From positions 1 through 64,000 of the forward strand of contig JANQRQ010000039.1 in the NCBI GenBank assembly GCA_028284485.1: a stretch of 64,000 nt of DNA, read 5' to 3'. The translations under genes and the position numbers were made by a program. The stretch's first letter is position 1, and each line of letters starts with the position of its first letter. Shown here piece after piece: positions 16,904 through 25,497 of the stretch. The notes beneath the pieces were generated by a model, which saw nothing but the letters and a program-made list of their open reading frames with translations, was not told where the DNA came from and made no database searches. Origin of the DNA: Planctomycetaceae bacterium. Its GTDB lineage: Bacteria; Planctomycetota; Planctomycetia; Planctomycetales; Planctomycetaceae.

Positions 16904-17863
16904 TTACTCTTCCGGTTTTGGCAGCAGCACGACCCGAGCGAGTTGCCCACGGTCGCCACCAACAACCGCTTCCTGATTACCGGAATGAACAGCCACGCAA
17001 TAGGCCCAGCCATCAATTGCGGGTGATTCCTGAAGGATTTCCACGGTGTCTGGATCAATCGTCCTCAATTGCCCGTCTGTACAGCTCACAACGATGCGGT
17101 CCCCGCTACTTGTCCAATCCACTGCGAGCGGGACACTCCCCGACACCTTGCAGAACCGCACCATCCGTCCAATTGTCGGTTGCCATAACCTTGCCGTCCG
17201 GTCGCGACTCACTGAAGCAATCATCGGCAATACATCCGGATCCGATGATGGGCGCAGCGCAACGTCGTGGACGGGCTGAGTGTGGTTGTTAAACGCGCGA
17301 ATGTTATTCCCTGATGGTAGCTCCCAAACACGAACGCTTTGGTCAATCCCCGAGCTGACCAAAGTCTTTCCATCCGAAAGAAAACAAACCGCCGTCACCG
17401 GCCGCGAATGACCTTCGATTTGCACATTCGTCTCTCCGGAATCTGCATTGTGCACTGTGACTTTCCAGTCGAGGCTCGCCGTTGCCACTTGATGCGAATC
17501 CGCTGACCAATCGACCGCGTAAATCAAATCGTCATTGGTCGAGCTGCGAAATAGCAATTTGCCACTTGGCCACGCGAACATTTCCAACGTCCCCTCTTCC
17601 GCCGGAGTACCTCCGACAACAGCCACGCGGTCGCCATCCGGTGAAAATGCCAAATCGTGAATGTGCAGCAATTCGCTTTCGAGACGTCGAACGCTTTCGA
17701 TTCCCGGCCAAGACTTCACCTCTAGTCCGGATTGCGAGCCAACCAGTATCCGTTCCGCATTCGGCACAAACTTGACGGCAGTGACCGGAGCCTCCGCCGC
17801 ATAAAGAGACGAAGTCAACAACATGAAAACCAAGTTCGTAAATGTTTTCACGATTCTCCTCAT
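16904..17863 (-). CDS. secreted WD40 repeat protein
   Basis: 319 residues from the ATG at 17863 (MRRIVKTFTNLVFMLL), which gives a proper signal peptide. The frame is open 109 codons further upstream, but that part overlaps the next gene and is composition noise. WD40 repeats are visible, for example SADSHQVATASLDWKVTVHNADSG, DGKTLVSSGIDQSVRVWELPSG and SVSRDRTARLWQP. They would form a beta-propeller of about seven blades, a periplasmic or surface protein-binding scaffold. It lies 43 bp after the stop of the 621-residue protein, within the ECF-headed block. No enzymatic domain is attached. Confidence 0.88.
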   Translation of the reverse strand: MRRIVKTFTNLVFMLLTSSLYAAEAPVTAVKFVPNAERILVGSQSGLEVKSWPGIESVRRLESELLHIHDLAFSPDGDRVAVVGGTPAEEGTLEMFAWPSGKLLFRSSTNDDLIYAVDWSADSHQVATASLDWKVTVHNADSGETNVQIEGHSRPVTAVCFLSDGKTLVSSGIDQSVRVWELPSGNNIRAFNNHTQPVHDVALRPSSDPDVLPMIASVSRDRTARLWQPTIGRMVRFCKVSGSVPLAVDWTSSGDRIVVSCTDGQLRTIDPDTVEILQESPAIDGWAYCVAVHSGNQEAVVGGDRGQLARVVLLPKPEE

Positions 17864-17906
17864 TTGATTTCTGAAATCCCCCGCACGACGGGACTGTCTG
17901 GCAACG

Positions 17907-19772
17907 TCACTCGCCCGTAACTGGCCACTGTTGCACGGGATTCTCCCACACCTGACACAACGGTTCGTCCGTCCGCTCGAAGCCGTCTTGAGCCCACCCA
18001 GCATCAATCGATAACACGGTCTGCCCATCAATTTCGTTGCGGTATTCGTACAAGGGACGCAACATCGGAAACGAGTTCGCCTGCTCATTCGAAATGCCGT
18101 AAAACAGCGGCTGAGCGTCGCCTCGAGTTGCGTGGACAGGAACAGTGAAAGGAGATTCTCGATCCATGGCGAAAAAAGCAACCGGCGCATCCATGCTTGA
18201 AACGTGCTCCATCCCCGTGCTTGCCATCGTCAGTTGTCGACCATGGCGATAAACGGGAACGGGCATTGTCACCCGCTGATCGTCCAAATTCAGCCGATAC
18301 ATGATTTGATTGTAATCATATCTCGGCGTCTTATGTTCGTTTCCCGAAAACAACGTGGTGTAGGTCCCCTCAAAATAGATCGTCCGGCCACCACGACTTG
18401 CAAAAAAAGGATGCTGCTTGGGATTGTAAAAACTGTACTTGTGATGCGTCACAATTTTCCGCGCGTAACCCCAAGGACCTAACGGCGAATCGGCTTCGGC
18501 ATACCAAATCTCACCCAACAACGACGTCCCGAAACTCTGCAAGCCGATCAAAAGCCATCGATTCCGATACTCGTTGAAGTAAACTGATCCTCCGTGAATT
18601 GCGATCAGATCGCCGGTCTCGACATCGATAAGTCGCGGTTGGATTTCGTCGTCCTGTAACAATCCACCTTTTTTGAATTCTGCTTGAAGCTTTGCGCTCA
18701 GCGGCGGCGTTCGACGCTTCCAGCCATACCGCAATGCTCCGTCCGCCCTGCGGTCTAGCTGGGGCAAATCGGCACTACTCCCCTCCTTCAAGCAGGTAAA
18801 TGATTCGTACTGATCCAAGTCTTGAATGGCTTCAATCGTTGCTGGCACGCGCGTGAGCGGAAATGGCTTCGCGAAGTAAACATACTCGATCCCCTCGTCC
18901 TGAAACAAAAAGGGATGTCCCGAGGGATAAACCGCTGCGTTGTCCGGGAATTTCAAGACCTGCTCGAACTCCTGGCGTTTCGGGTTAAACTCCGCCAATC
19001 CGTGCCGATAAACCGTAAGCGGTGGCTTAACTTTGACATAGTGCGCGAACATCCGCTCACGGCCGTCATCGTTTAACACAATCAAACTGTCGATCCAAGT
19101 CGGACCACTCCCCGGCATCTTCGCGGTCTCTTTGGCGAACCCTTCGGCACCAACAAAGTAGCGAAGATCGACTCCCACGTTAGGCGACAGACCGCCATTT
19201 GCCGGAAGCTCTGATGTTGCACCTGGGACGTGAAAGTTGCCCAAGGGATAGCGCGGTCGATTGGTGTCCCCCCAGAACCAATGGACTTTCCCGCCGAACA
19301 ACGCGCTAACCACACTATCCGATCCGAGCACCTTGGCATTTAGCAGCGGCTCTACAATCGGTATTTCGTTTCCGATCAGCCGACTATCGCGATAGATTCC
19401 GCCGCCGGTTACTCGATACAACCGCTCGGCAACATTAGTCCTCTGAATTTGAATCGTCGCGGTATTGCCCGGAGTTAACTGAAATGCTTTGCCCCGAAAC
19501 CCAAATCCATCTTTCGGAAACTCGTATCCGTGACTCGTCACGCGAAAGAAGACACTTTGCCCCATTAATCCAGGTTCGTTGATTGCTGCGACACCATCAC
19601 TGTCGGTTACGAATCGAATTCCGTTTACGGTTTCGAGTTCGACAAGCGGCACTCCACGCCCAGTTTCCGAATCGACAACCGTAATTGCAAAATATTCGGA
19701 ATCGCCTGGTGCCAAGTCGACTGCGGGAATAACAAATAGCAGCCAAGCGAGGCATTGTGCGCGCAGTATCAT
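17907..19772 (-). CDS. secreted protein: Ig/carboxypeptidase-regulatory-like domain plus propeller-like domain
   Basis: 621 residues with an N-terminal signal peptide (MILRAQCLAWLLFVIPAVDLA). Residues 25-110 look like a carboxypeptidase-regulatory-like beta-sandwich (FAITVVDSETGRGVPLVELETVNG). The remainder is rich in Trp, Tyr and Gly with repeated segments such as GGKVHWFWGDTNRPRYPLG, GHPFLFQDEGIEYVYFAKPFP and SFYNPKQHPFFASRGGRTIYFEG, as in five-bladed glycosidase-like propellers (DUF4185-like). I do not recognise a definite family. A surface carbohydrate-binding or -cleaving role is a guess. It sits between DUF1501 and WD40 genes with short gaps, so probably in one transcript. Confidence 0.7.
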   Translation of the reverse strand: MILRAQCLAWLLFVIPAVDLAPGDSEYFAITVVDSETGRGVPLVELETVNGIRFVTDSDGVAAINEPGLMGQSVFFRVTSHGYEFPKDGFGFRGKAFQLTPGNTATIQIQRTNVAERLYRVTGGGIYRDSRLIGNEIPIVEPLLNAKVLGSDSVVSALFGGKVHWFWGDTNRPRYPLGNFHVPGATSELPANGGLSPNVGVDLRYFVGAEGFAKETAKMPGSGPTWIDSLIVLNDDGRERMFAHYVKVKPPLTVYRHGLAEFNPKRQEFEQVLKFPDNAAVYPSGHPFLFQDEGIEYVYFAKPFPLTRVPATIEAIQDLDQYESFTCLKEGSSADLPQLDRRADGALRYGWKRRTPPLSAKLQAEFKKGGLLQDDEIQPRLIDVETGDLIAIHGGSVYFNEYRNRWLLIGLQSFGTSLLGEIWYAEADSPLGPWGYARKIVTHHKYSFYNPKQHPFFASRGGRTIYFEGTYTTLFSGNEHKTPRYDYNQIMYRLNLDDQRVTMPVPVYRHGRQLTMASTGMEHVSSMDAPVAFFAMDRESPFTVPVHATRGDAQPLFYGISNEQANSFPMLRPLYEYRNEIDGQTVLSIDAGWAQDGFERTDEPLCQVWENPVQQWPVTGE

Positions 19773-19819
19773 CGTAAAACTGAGCCTTTTCAGTTTCGAG
19801 TGACAGCGATGGCGTGGGA

Positions 19820-21187
19820 TTACCCCACCAATTCACTGATAACCGATCCCCCCTGATTGACTTGAACGGGCCGGCCATCAGCCGTGTGCAATTCAAGATC
19901 GGGATCGATTCCCAACAGCGTGTAGATTGTTCGCGCCAAATCGGCGGGAGTTACGGGGCGGTCCTGCGGACTTTCGCCAACGGAATCGCTTGTGCCGACG
20001 ATCTGCCCGCCTCGCAAACCACCGCCGGCCATGGCCACACTAAACACACGTGGCCAATGGTCACGCCCGCCGGAGGTATTGAGCTTCGGCGTCCGTCCGA
20101 ATTCTCCCATCACCACGATCAACGTCTCGTCCAGCATCCCACGTTCATCAAGATCTTCAATGAGCGCTGAGAAACCTAAATCGAGCGACGGTATCAGGCC
20201 AACCGGTTTCTTTGCACCGGTATATCCATCTTTGAGCCGTGTGACCAAATCTTGATGCGTGTCCCAACCGCGATTCGTCACTGTGACGAAAGGAACGCCG
20301 CGCTCAATGAGCCGCCGTGCCAATAGACAGCTTTGGCCAACTGTCTTATGGCCGTACCGCTGTCGTGTCTCTTGCGGCTCTTTCGAGAGATCAAACGCTT
20401 CTTTTGCATCTTTCGATGTGATCAATCGATAGGCCTGTTCAAACTCGGGGTCCGACGGGGCGTCCGAAGAAGACTCGACCTGTCGGCTGAATTGATCCAG
20501 TTTTTGCAAATAATCGCGACGCCGATTGATCCGTTCCAAATCCATTCCATTAAAGAAGTCGAGGTCGCGAACTTGAAAATCGGGCCTGGCAGGATCGCCC
20601 CCCACAGAAAACGGTCGTGTCGCTGCCGGCAAGTAACCATTCCCCGACAACTTCGAACCACCGACTCGGAAATTCGGAACGGCGATATTGTCTGGCAACA
20701 CACCCTTGGTTGGCCGAACCTGCGCCAAGACCGATCCGTAATGCGCATATTCGACAACTGGAGTCGGCTTGTAGCCGGTCAGCAGATAATGCGTTCCAAA
20801 GTTATGCTCCCCCAGCGGAGAAGTCATCGAACGAATCACACCGACGTGATTCAGTAGTCGAGCCGTGTTTGGCATGAATTCGCAAATCTGAGCACCCGGC
20901 ACAGCGGTCGATATCGGCTCAAACGGCCCGCGGACCTCGGTCGGTGCATTCGGCTTCAAATCAAATGTTTCCAGATGGCTTGGGCCGCCGTCCAGCCAAA
21001 TAACGACGCAAGAACGTGCCCGGCCCAATGGGAGGCTGGCATTTGTAGATTCCGCTGCCGTGAGCCTGCGCATGGCCAGAATATCGGACAAACCCAGTCC
21101 CAAAGACGTAAGTCCTCCGACTCGCAAAACGTCTCTGCGTGTTACGCCGTCACAACGCCGAAATGGGTGGCCGTTTGCATTCATCAT
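19820..21187 (-). CDS. DUF1501 domain protein, Tat-exported
   Basis: 455 residues. A twin-arginine signal is present (TRRDVLRVGG followed by an apolar stretch). The body matches DUF1501, a family in the alkaline phosphatase/sulfatase superfamily that is greatly expanded in planctomycetes. Signatures are CVVIWLDGGPSHLETFDLKP, GTHYLLTGYKPTP, TLIVVMGEFGRTPKLN and GRDHWPRVFSVAMAGGG. GGAG lies upstream of the ATG. It follows the DUF1549/DUF1553 gene at 105 bp, the standard pairing in this phylum. The activity of the family is unproven; a periplasmic hydrolase acting with the cytochrome-like partner is the usual inference. Confidence 0.93.
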   Translation of the reverse strand: MMNANGHPFRRCDGVTRRDVLRVGGLTSLGLGLSDILAMRRLTAAESTNASLPLGRARSCVVIWLDGGPSHLETFDLKPNAPTEVRGPFEPISTAVPGAQICEFMPNTARLLNHVGVIRSMTSPLGEHNFGTHYLLTGYKPTPVVEYAHYGSVLAQVRPTKGVLPDNIAVPNFRVGGSKLSGNGYLPAATRPFSVGGDPARPDFQVRDLDFFNGMDLERINRRRDYLQKLDQFSRQVESSSDAPSDPEFEQAYRLITSKDAKEAFDLSKEPQETRQRYGHKTVGQSCLLARRLIERGVPFVTVTNRGWDTHQDLVTRLKDGYTGAKKPVGLIPSLDLGFSALIEDLDERGMLDETLIVVMGEFGRTPKLNTSGGRDHWPRVFSVAMAGGGLRGGQIVGTSDSVGESPQDRPVTPADLARTIYTLLGIDPDLELHTADGRPVQVNQGGSVISELVG

Positions 21188-21292
21188 TCGTTACTCCAAA
21201 ACGGGAAATAACTATCCTGTTATTTTCGATTTTCACACAAATTGACGATCGCCGCTATCTGTCAATCCGACACGATCGTCGATGGGTAAACA

Positions 21293-23422
21293 TTAATGGT
21301 TGGTTGCGAATTCGCGGCACGACAAAAGTGCCCACACAATATCTTCCAGCACCTCACGCCGAACCGACTCACTCGACACTTCATTCAGTTGCGCCATCCA
21401 GAAATCCTGCTCGCGAGTGTCGGGGTGGCGTCCGAGACTTCGCAAATACAGTTCGCCAATAATCTCTTGATTGTTCTTTCCTGATTCGAGTAGCTGCGTC
21501 ACGCGCCCGGCTTTTGCGGATGTTTTGCGATTGATCAATTCACCGTTCAGCATGTGGAGTTTTTGAGTCAAACCTCCGCCGCCGCTTCCACCTGGTGCTT
21601 CACACGATTCTTCTCGAGAGCATCGACCGAGGATGTCCAACGCATCCGATGGGATTTTCGGATCGAACAGCGTGACCGCTCGGGTCCCTTCGGGCATATT
21701 GCCGTACTGATCCGAGACTCCCGAAACTTCCGCCAACGCATCAGCCAGCACTTCCGGCTCGAGCGGCCGAATGAGAGCATGTGAATAAAAGCGGTCGTCC
21801 CCTTCGTTTGCCGCGACTGTCCGCGAACTACGTCCATAAGCGGCGCTCGTTGCGATCAATCGCAGCGTATGCCGAAGCTGGAAGCCGTTAGCAACAAAAT
21901 CGTCCGCAAGATGATCGAGAAGCCGAGGATGTGTTGCCGGATTTGTGGCACGCATGTCATCAGCCGGCTCGACTAATCCGCGTCCCATCAAGTGCTTCCA
22001 AAGGCGATTGACGATCGCACGTGCGAAGAACGGATTGGAACCATCCGTCAGCCAACCAACGAATTCTTGGCGTCCGTTTTGACTTGCTTCCAGGAAGCGC
22101 TCTCCTGGGATGCGGGGAATCGCGGCTTCGCCGGTTCGAGGATGTGTGATTTCACCCCGTTTGCCGACTTTGATGACGCGTCCACGTTCAATGTTGGCAA
22201 AGATGGCAGCAAATCCGTGGTAGTCGTCCTGTGTCCATTGATCGAGCGGATGATTGTGACAATTGGCGCAACGCAACCGCGCTCCCATGAACAACTCGCT
22301 GACATACTCCGCCTGCTCACGGGCGCCGGCTACGGTTCGGTAGAAATTCGCAGGCCCAAATTCGTGCGAGTCGCCGGTGGCTGTCACCAGTTGGCGGGCC
22401 ATGGTGTTATATCCCGTCCCATTTCGAATCTGATCGCGCAGCCAATTGTGGAAGGTCAAAGCCCCTTGAGTATCTTGGGGCTGTGACCGAATTCGCAGTA
22501 ACTTAGCAAATTGAAATGTCCAGTAGTCGACAAACTCATCTGTCTCCATCAGCGTATCAACCAAGTGTTCACGCTTATGAGAATCGGAGTTGTTCAGGAA
22601 TTCTTCAACCTGCTCTGGACTCGGCAATGTACCAGTCAAATCCAAATACAGTCGACGCAAGAAGACAGCATCGTCGGCTGCGGGAGAAACTGGTATACGC
22701 AATGTTGCCAGCATCTCGTTGACATACTCGTCGATGAAGTTTCGCGATGGCGTCGTTGACGCAACCGACTGGTCCGACAACGGAACGATCAACTGCAACG
22801 GGACGACATGGTTGACGAAACGGGCAATGACGACATTCTGCCCGCGACGTTCGATACGCGCCACCGCTGTTGTCGAGTCGATCGATACTGCCGCTGGATC
22901 ATTAGGCGTAAAGACCGTCCACTGGGTCACGACTTCCTCTGTGCCGTCGTCGTACCGAGCCGTGGCTTCAAGGGGGATCTCCTGGCCCAATTCCTGAATC
23001 ACCAAGCGACGCGGTTGTACATCAAGACTGACAACTTGGCGCTGACGAATTCGCGGGGCACCTTGTCTCAACCACGCCAGCAATCGCTGTTCGGCGTCGC
23101 TATCGGATTCAATCCGAATTCCCCCACCGTGCGCCAAAAGGCCAACTGGTTTGGCCCGTAGCAAACTATCCTCGGGGCGGGCCAAGTTGATCCGTCGGCC
23201 TTCGAGTTCGCGAACGATGGCTTGGTAGTCGTTCGCAGGATCGCCACCGTAAAGCGAAAGTTTAAAACCGCCGCGGCCAATCGCGGCCCCGTGACACGAG
23301 CCGACGTTACATCCCGCCTTTGTGAAGATCGGGATGATTTGCGTATCAAAATCAACCGGGGTTGCTTCGCCTCCGGTGGCGACTATCGCCGCCATCACAA
23401 TCGTGCAGGTTGCCACTGCCAT
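21293..23422 (-). CDS. DUF1549/DUF1553 cytochrome-like protein with BIG2 domain
   Basis: 709 residues, signal peptide at the N-terminus. An N-terminal cytochrome-like domain has CNVGSCHG (C38, C43, H44), a CX4CH spacing in place of CXXCH. A bacterial Ig-like (BIG2) domain follows around 150-220 (PLEATARYDDGTEEVVTQWTVF). DUF1549 comes next (FIDEYVNEMLATLRIPVSP, FLRRLYLDLTGTLPSPEQVEEF), with a canonical CANCH at 385-389. DUF1553 closes (NPFFARAIVNRLWKHLMGRGLVEPADDM). A stop lies just upstream of the ATG in frame, and a GTG at residue 3 has the better ribosome-site spacing. It probably binds haem in the periplasm and works with the DUF1501 protein; the reaction is unknown. Confidence 0.92.
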   Translation of the reverse strand: MAVATCTIVMAAIVATGGEATPVDFDTQIIPIFTKAGCNVGSCHGAAIGRGGFKLSLYGGDPANDYQAIVRELEGRRINLARPEDSLLRAKPVGLLAHGGGIRIESDSDAEQRLLAWLRQGAPRIRQRQVVSLDVQPRRLVIQELGQEIPLEATARYDDGTEEVVTQWTVFTPNDPAAVSIDSTTAVARIERRGQNVVIARFVNHVVPLQLIVPLSDQSVASTTPSRNFIDEYVNEMLATLRIPVSPAADDAVFLRRLYLDLTGTLPSPEQVEEFLNNSDSHKREHLVDTLMETDEFVDYWTFQFAKLLRIRSQPQDTQGALTFHNWLRDQIRNGTGYNTMARQLVTATGDSHEFGPANFYRTVAGAREQAEYVSELFMGARLRCANCHNHPLDQWTQDDYHGFAAIFANIERGRVIKVGKRGEITHPRTGEAAIPRIPGERFLEASQNGRQEFVGWLTDGSNPFFARAIVNRLWKHLMGRGLVEPADDMRATNPATHPRLLDHLADDFVANGFQLRHTLRLIATSAAYGRSSRTVAANEGDDRFYSHALIRPLEPEVLADALAEVSGVSDQYGNMPEGTRAVTLFDPKIPSDALDILGRCSREESCEAPGGSGGGGLTQKLHMLNGELINRKTSAKAGRVTQLLESGKNNQEIIGELYLRSLGRHPDTREQDFWMAQLNEVSSESVRREVLEDIVWALLSCREFATNH

Positions 23423-23510
23423 CCCTCACTTTTTGCCCAACGGAACTTCAACAATTTCCACGAATGAAGCGACATCAAATGCCGCAGATTATCTTAATCA
23501 GATTGCGAAT

Positions 23511-24488
23511 CTAATCCTTCGATTCCGGCTTCTTTTTTGCCTCGGGTCGCTCCAGGTTTTTTCGACGCACGCCTTCACGCGCATTCTTGCCAGATTCCGA
23601 TTTGAATTCCTTCGCCCACCGCTTGAGGTGTTCCTGGGCCCGTTTCGTACCGTAGTTTTCAAGTTTGCCGGAATTGATAATCCGCCGTGCAATGTCTCCC
23701 ACTTGTCCCCGCGAGACCGGATGCTTGGCCAGGTACGCTTCGAGTTTTTCAACTGCCTTGTCGACATCTTCAACCGACGCAGATTTGTTAATGATGGGGG
23801 CCAAATAACCCCGCAAATTCGGATCCTGCGGTACGGCTTCCTTCTTATTGTTGTTGGCTGCTGCAGTCCGGCGCATCATTTTGGCATTTTCCGTTCCGAT
23901 GTACCGCCGATCGCCCAACTCGGCAACGGTCATGGCCTTCCCACCAATCAAAGCGACGATTTTGTCCAATACCTTAGGAACGTCCGCCTGTACGCTCGGC
24001 TGAACCAAAGGAAAGTTGGCCGTCACCTTGTTCTCTTTGGCAACGATAATTGTCAAAGTCATATTACGATTGAGGCCGTAACTCCCCGGCCCTTCGGCAC
24101 CATCGACCGAGATTCCCACAGGCGACTTCTGCGGCAAAGCATGCCGGGCTCGCTTGAGACGCTCGGTCGTCGCCGTAATATCATCGCCGAGAAAGACGAC
24201 TGCACTTCGCATTCCGTCGTCACGTCGAATACCGGCATACTCCGAGAGCAGACGGGTCACGGCAATCGAGGGACGCGTCAATTGGTGAACAAAAACGAGT
24301 AAAAACGGCTTACCTTCCGCCTGCTTGACCCAGTCGAATTCTTTCCCTTCTTCCGCGTCAAATACTCCCACGACTTTCAAGGGAGCCAGCTTTTCGCCGA
24401 CCTGCGGGCCGGAGAAAATCGGATCATCTGCACCCATCGCCGGTGCAACTAAAGCCGTGATCAGCAGGAGTCCCAGGAACTGTTTCAT
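23511..24488 (-). CDS. secreted thioredoxin-fold-like protein without CxxC (paralogue 2)
   Basis: 325 residues with a clean signal peptide (MKQFLGLLLITALVAPAMG) and GGGAG before the start. It aligns with the protein at 15898-16785 over the first 190 residues: IFSGPQVGEKL, GKPFLLVFVHQLTRPS, VGISVDGAEGPGSYGLN and LTIIVAKENKVTANF. The mature part has no Cys at all, so it cannot do thiol redox chemistry. The last 130 residues are Lys-rich and helical and differ from the paralogue. It lies between the Spy/CnrX-like gene and the cytochrome-like gene. A structural or ligand-binding periplasmic role is possible; function unknown. Confidence 0.82.
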   Translation of the reverse strand: MKQFLGLLLITALVAPAMGADDPIFSGPQVGEKLAPLKVVGVFDAEEGKEFDWVKQAEGKPFLLVFVHQLTRPSIAVTRLLSEYAGIRRDDGMRSAVVFLGDDITATTERLKRARHALPQKSPVGISVDGAEGPGSYGLNRNMTLTIIVAKENKVTANFPLVQPSVQADVPKVLDKIVALIGGKAMTVAELGDRRYIGTENAKMMRRTAAANNNKKEAVPQDPNLRGYLAPIINKSASVEDVDKAVEKLEAYLAKHPVSRGQVGDIARRIINSGKLENYGTKRAQEHLKRWAKEFKSESGKNAREGVRRKNLERPEAKKKPESKD

Positions 24489-24647
24489 TATGTAACTCTC
24501 CCGTCAGTTTGCCCTGTTAGAATCGCTAAATGGCGGTCACTAGTATTTTGTGTCTGGAACGACCTCAGTTCACTTAATCATAACCTAGCCGGTCGATGAA
24601 TTCGATTCGTCCGCCCACAAGTTCGCGTAACTTCAAAATGCGATCGA

Positions 24648-25106
24648 TTAGTTTTGCCGACCCGAATCCGGCGATCGCGACTTGTTGTTTCCTGGTTTTT
24701 CCGATTCCGCCCCGTTGACCCTGGACTTGGATTTGCGCGTCGTGTTCTTTGCGTCCGACGCCAATGCGTTGTCGATTCGTCGTTTGAGAATTTCAAACCG
24801 CTCTCGACCGACGATTCTCCTCAGTTCCGTTTGCAAATTATGATAGTTTGCCAAGAGCTGGCGTTGAAGTTCGATAATGTCCGACTGCAATCGCTCAGCG
24901 TGATCCACTGAGAATTCAAACTGAGAATAGACCAACGTCAATTCGCGTTGCCGTTGCGAGAGCGCCGTTTTGAGTTCGCGATCGCGCTCTTGCGTCCTTT
25001 GTATCAACAGCCGCAATTGGCTGTATTGCGCCGAAGTCAACGGCGCCGGTTTCACCTGGGGTTCGTCCGCGAACATCAGGGTACTACATAACAAAAGTGC
25101 GGACAT
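24648..25106 (-). CDS. small periplasmic helical protein, Spy/CnrX-like sensor candidate
   Basis: 152 residues from the ATG at 25106, with GGAG seven bases upstream. That ATG sits one base after the stop of the anti-sigma gene; the longer open frame overlaps that gene and is discounted. A short signal peptide (MSALLLCSTLMFA) precedes a helical hairpin, PLTSAQYSQLRLLIQRTQERD to ERFEILKRRIDNAL, and a basic disordered tail. The LTxxQ-like opening and layout resemble Spy/CpxP and CnrX heavy-metal sensors (PF13801-like). Two His residues (VDHAERL and NYHNLQ) could bind metal. Position after an ECF sigma and anti-sigma pair supports a sensor role, but homology is not proven. Confidence 0.65.
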   Translation of the reverse strand: MSALLLCSTLMFADEPQVKPAPLTSAQYSQLRLLIQRTQERDRELKTALSQRQRELTLVYSQFEFSVDHAERLQSDIIELQRQLLANYHNLQTELRRIVGRERFEILKRRIDNALASDAKNTTRKSKSRVNGAESEKPGNNKSRSPDSGRQN

Positions 25107-25107
25107 C

Positions 25108-25497
25108 CTATTTCTCCTGCTCGAACGCTTGCAGCCCTGACAACAACAATGACTGCTGATTTGAGATGATATCCAATGAATCGACTGGTGGGGGCGTGAG
25201 CAAAAACTCAGCATCAGGTACGTTGTCAACGTTGGCCTGCGTCAACTCGCCTATCGATTGATGGTCGTTTTGAGGAAACTGCCGCCCCATCAAGAAGACC
25301 AAGAACAAAGACAACGCCACCGCTCCTCCAACAAGGAAACGTGAGCCATTTCGACGACGATGAATTCTACGAAGAACGCGTTGCTCCATTCCTGAAGAAG
25401 CCGCTGGTAGCGGAATCGATGAAAGGGCCTCGCCTAAGCGTTCGTCGTCGGCATTACGGTTTTCAGATTGATGTGGACTACTCATGCTGGCCATCAT
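25108..25497 (-). CDS. single-TM anti-sigma factor candidate
   Basis: 129 residues, or 125 if translation begins at the ATG at 25485, whose first bases overlap the sigma stop. The N-terminal 55 residues are cytoplasmic and include GMEQRVLRRIHRRRNGSR. One membrane helix follows (FLVGGAVALSLFLVFLMG), then a short acidic periplasmic tail. There is no zinc-binding HxxxCxxC motif, so it is not a classical ZAS anti-sigma, but size, topology and overlap with the ECF gene fit an anti-sigma such as CnrY. Function is inferred from context. Confidence 0.7.
   Translation of the reverse strand: MMASMSSPHQSENRNADDERLGEALSSIPLPAASSGMEQRVLRRIHRRRNGSRFLVGGAVALSLFLVFLMGRQFPQNDHQSIGELTQANVDNVPDAEFLLTPPPVDSLDIISNQQSLLLSGLQAFEQEK

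Noticed and set aside
17864-18190. 109-codon N-terminal extension of the WD40 gene
   Set aside because: It overlaps the neighbouring gene and the signal peptide begins only at the ATG at 17863.
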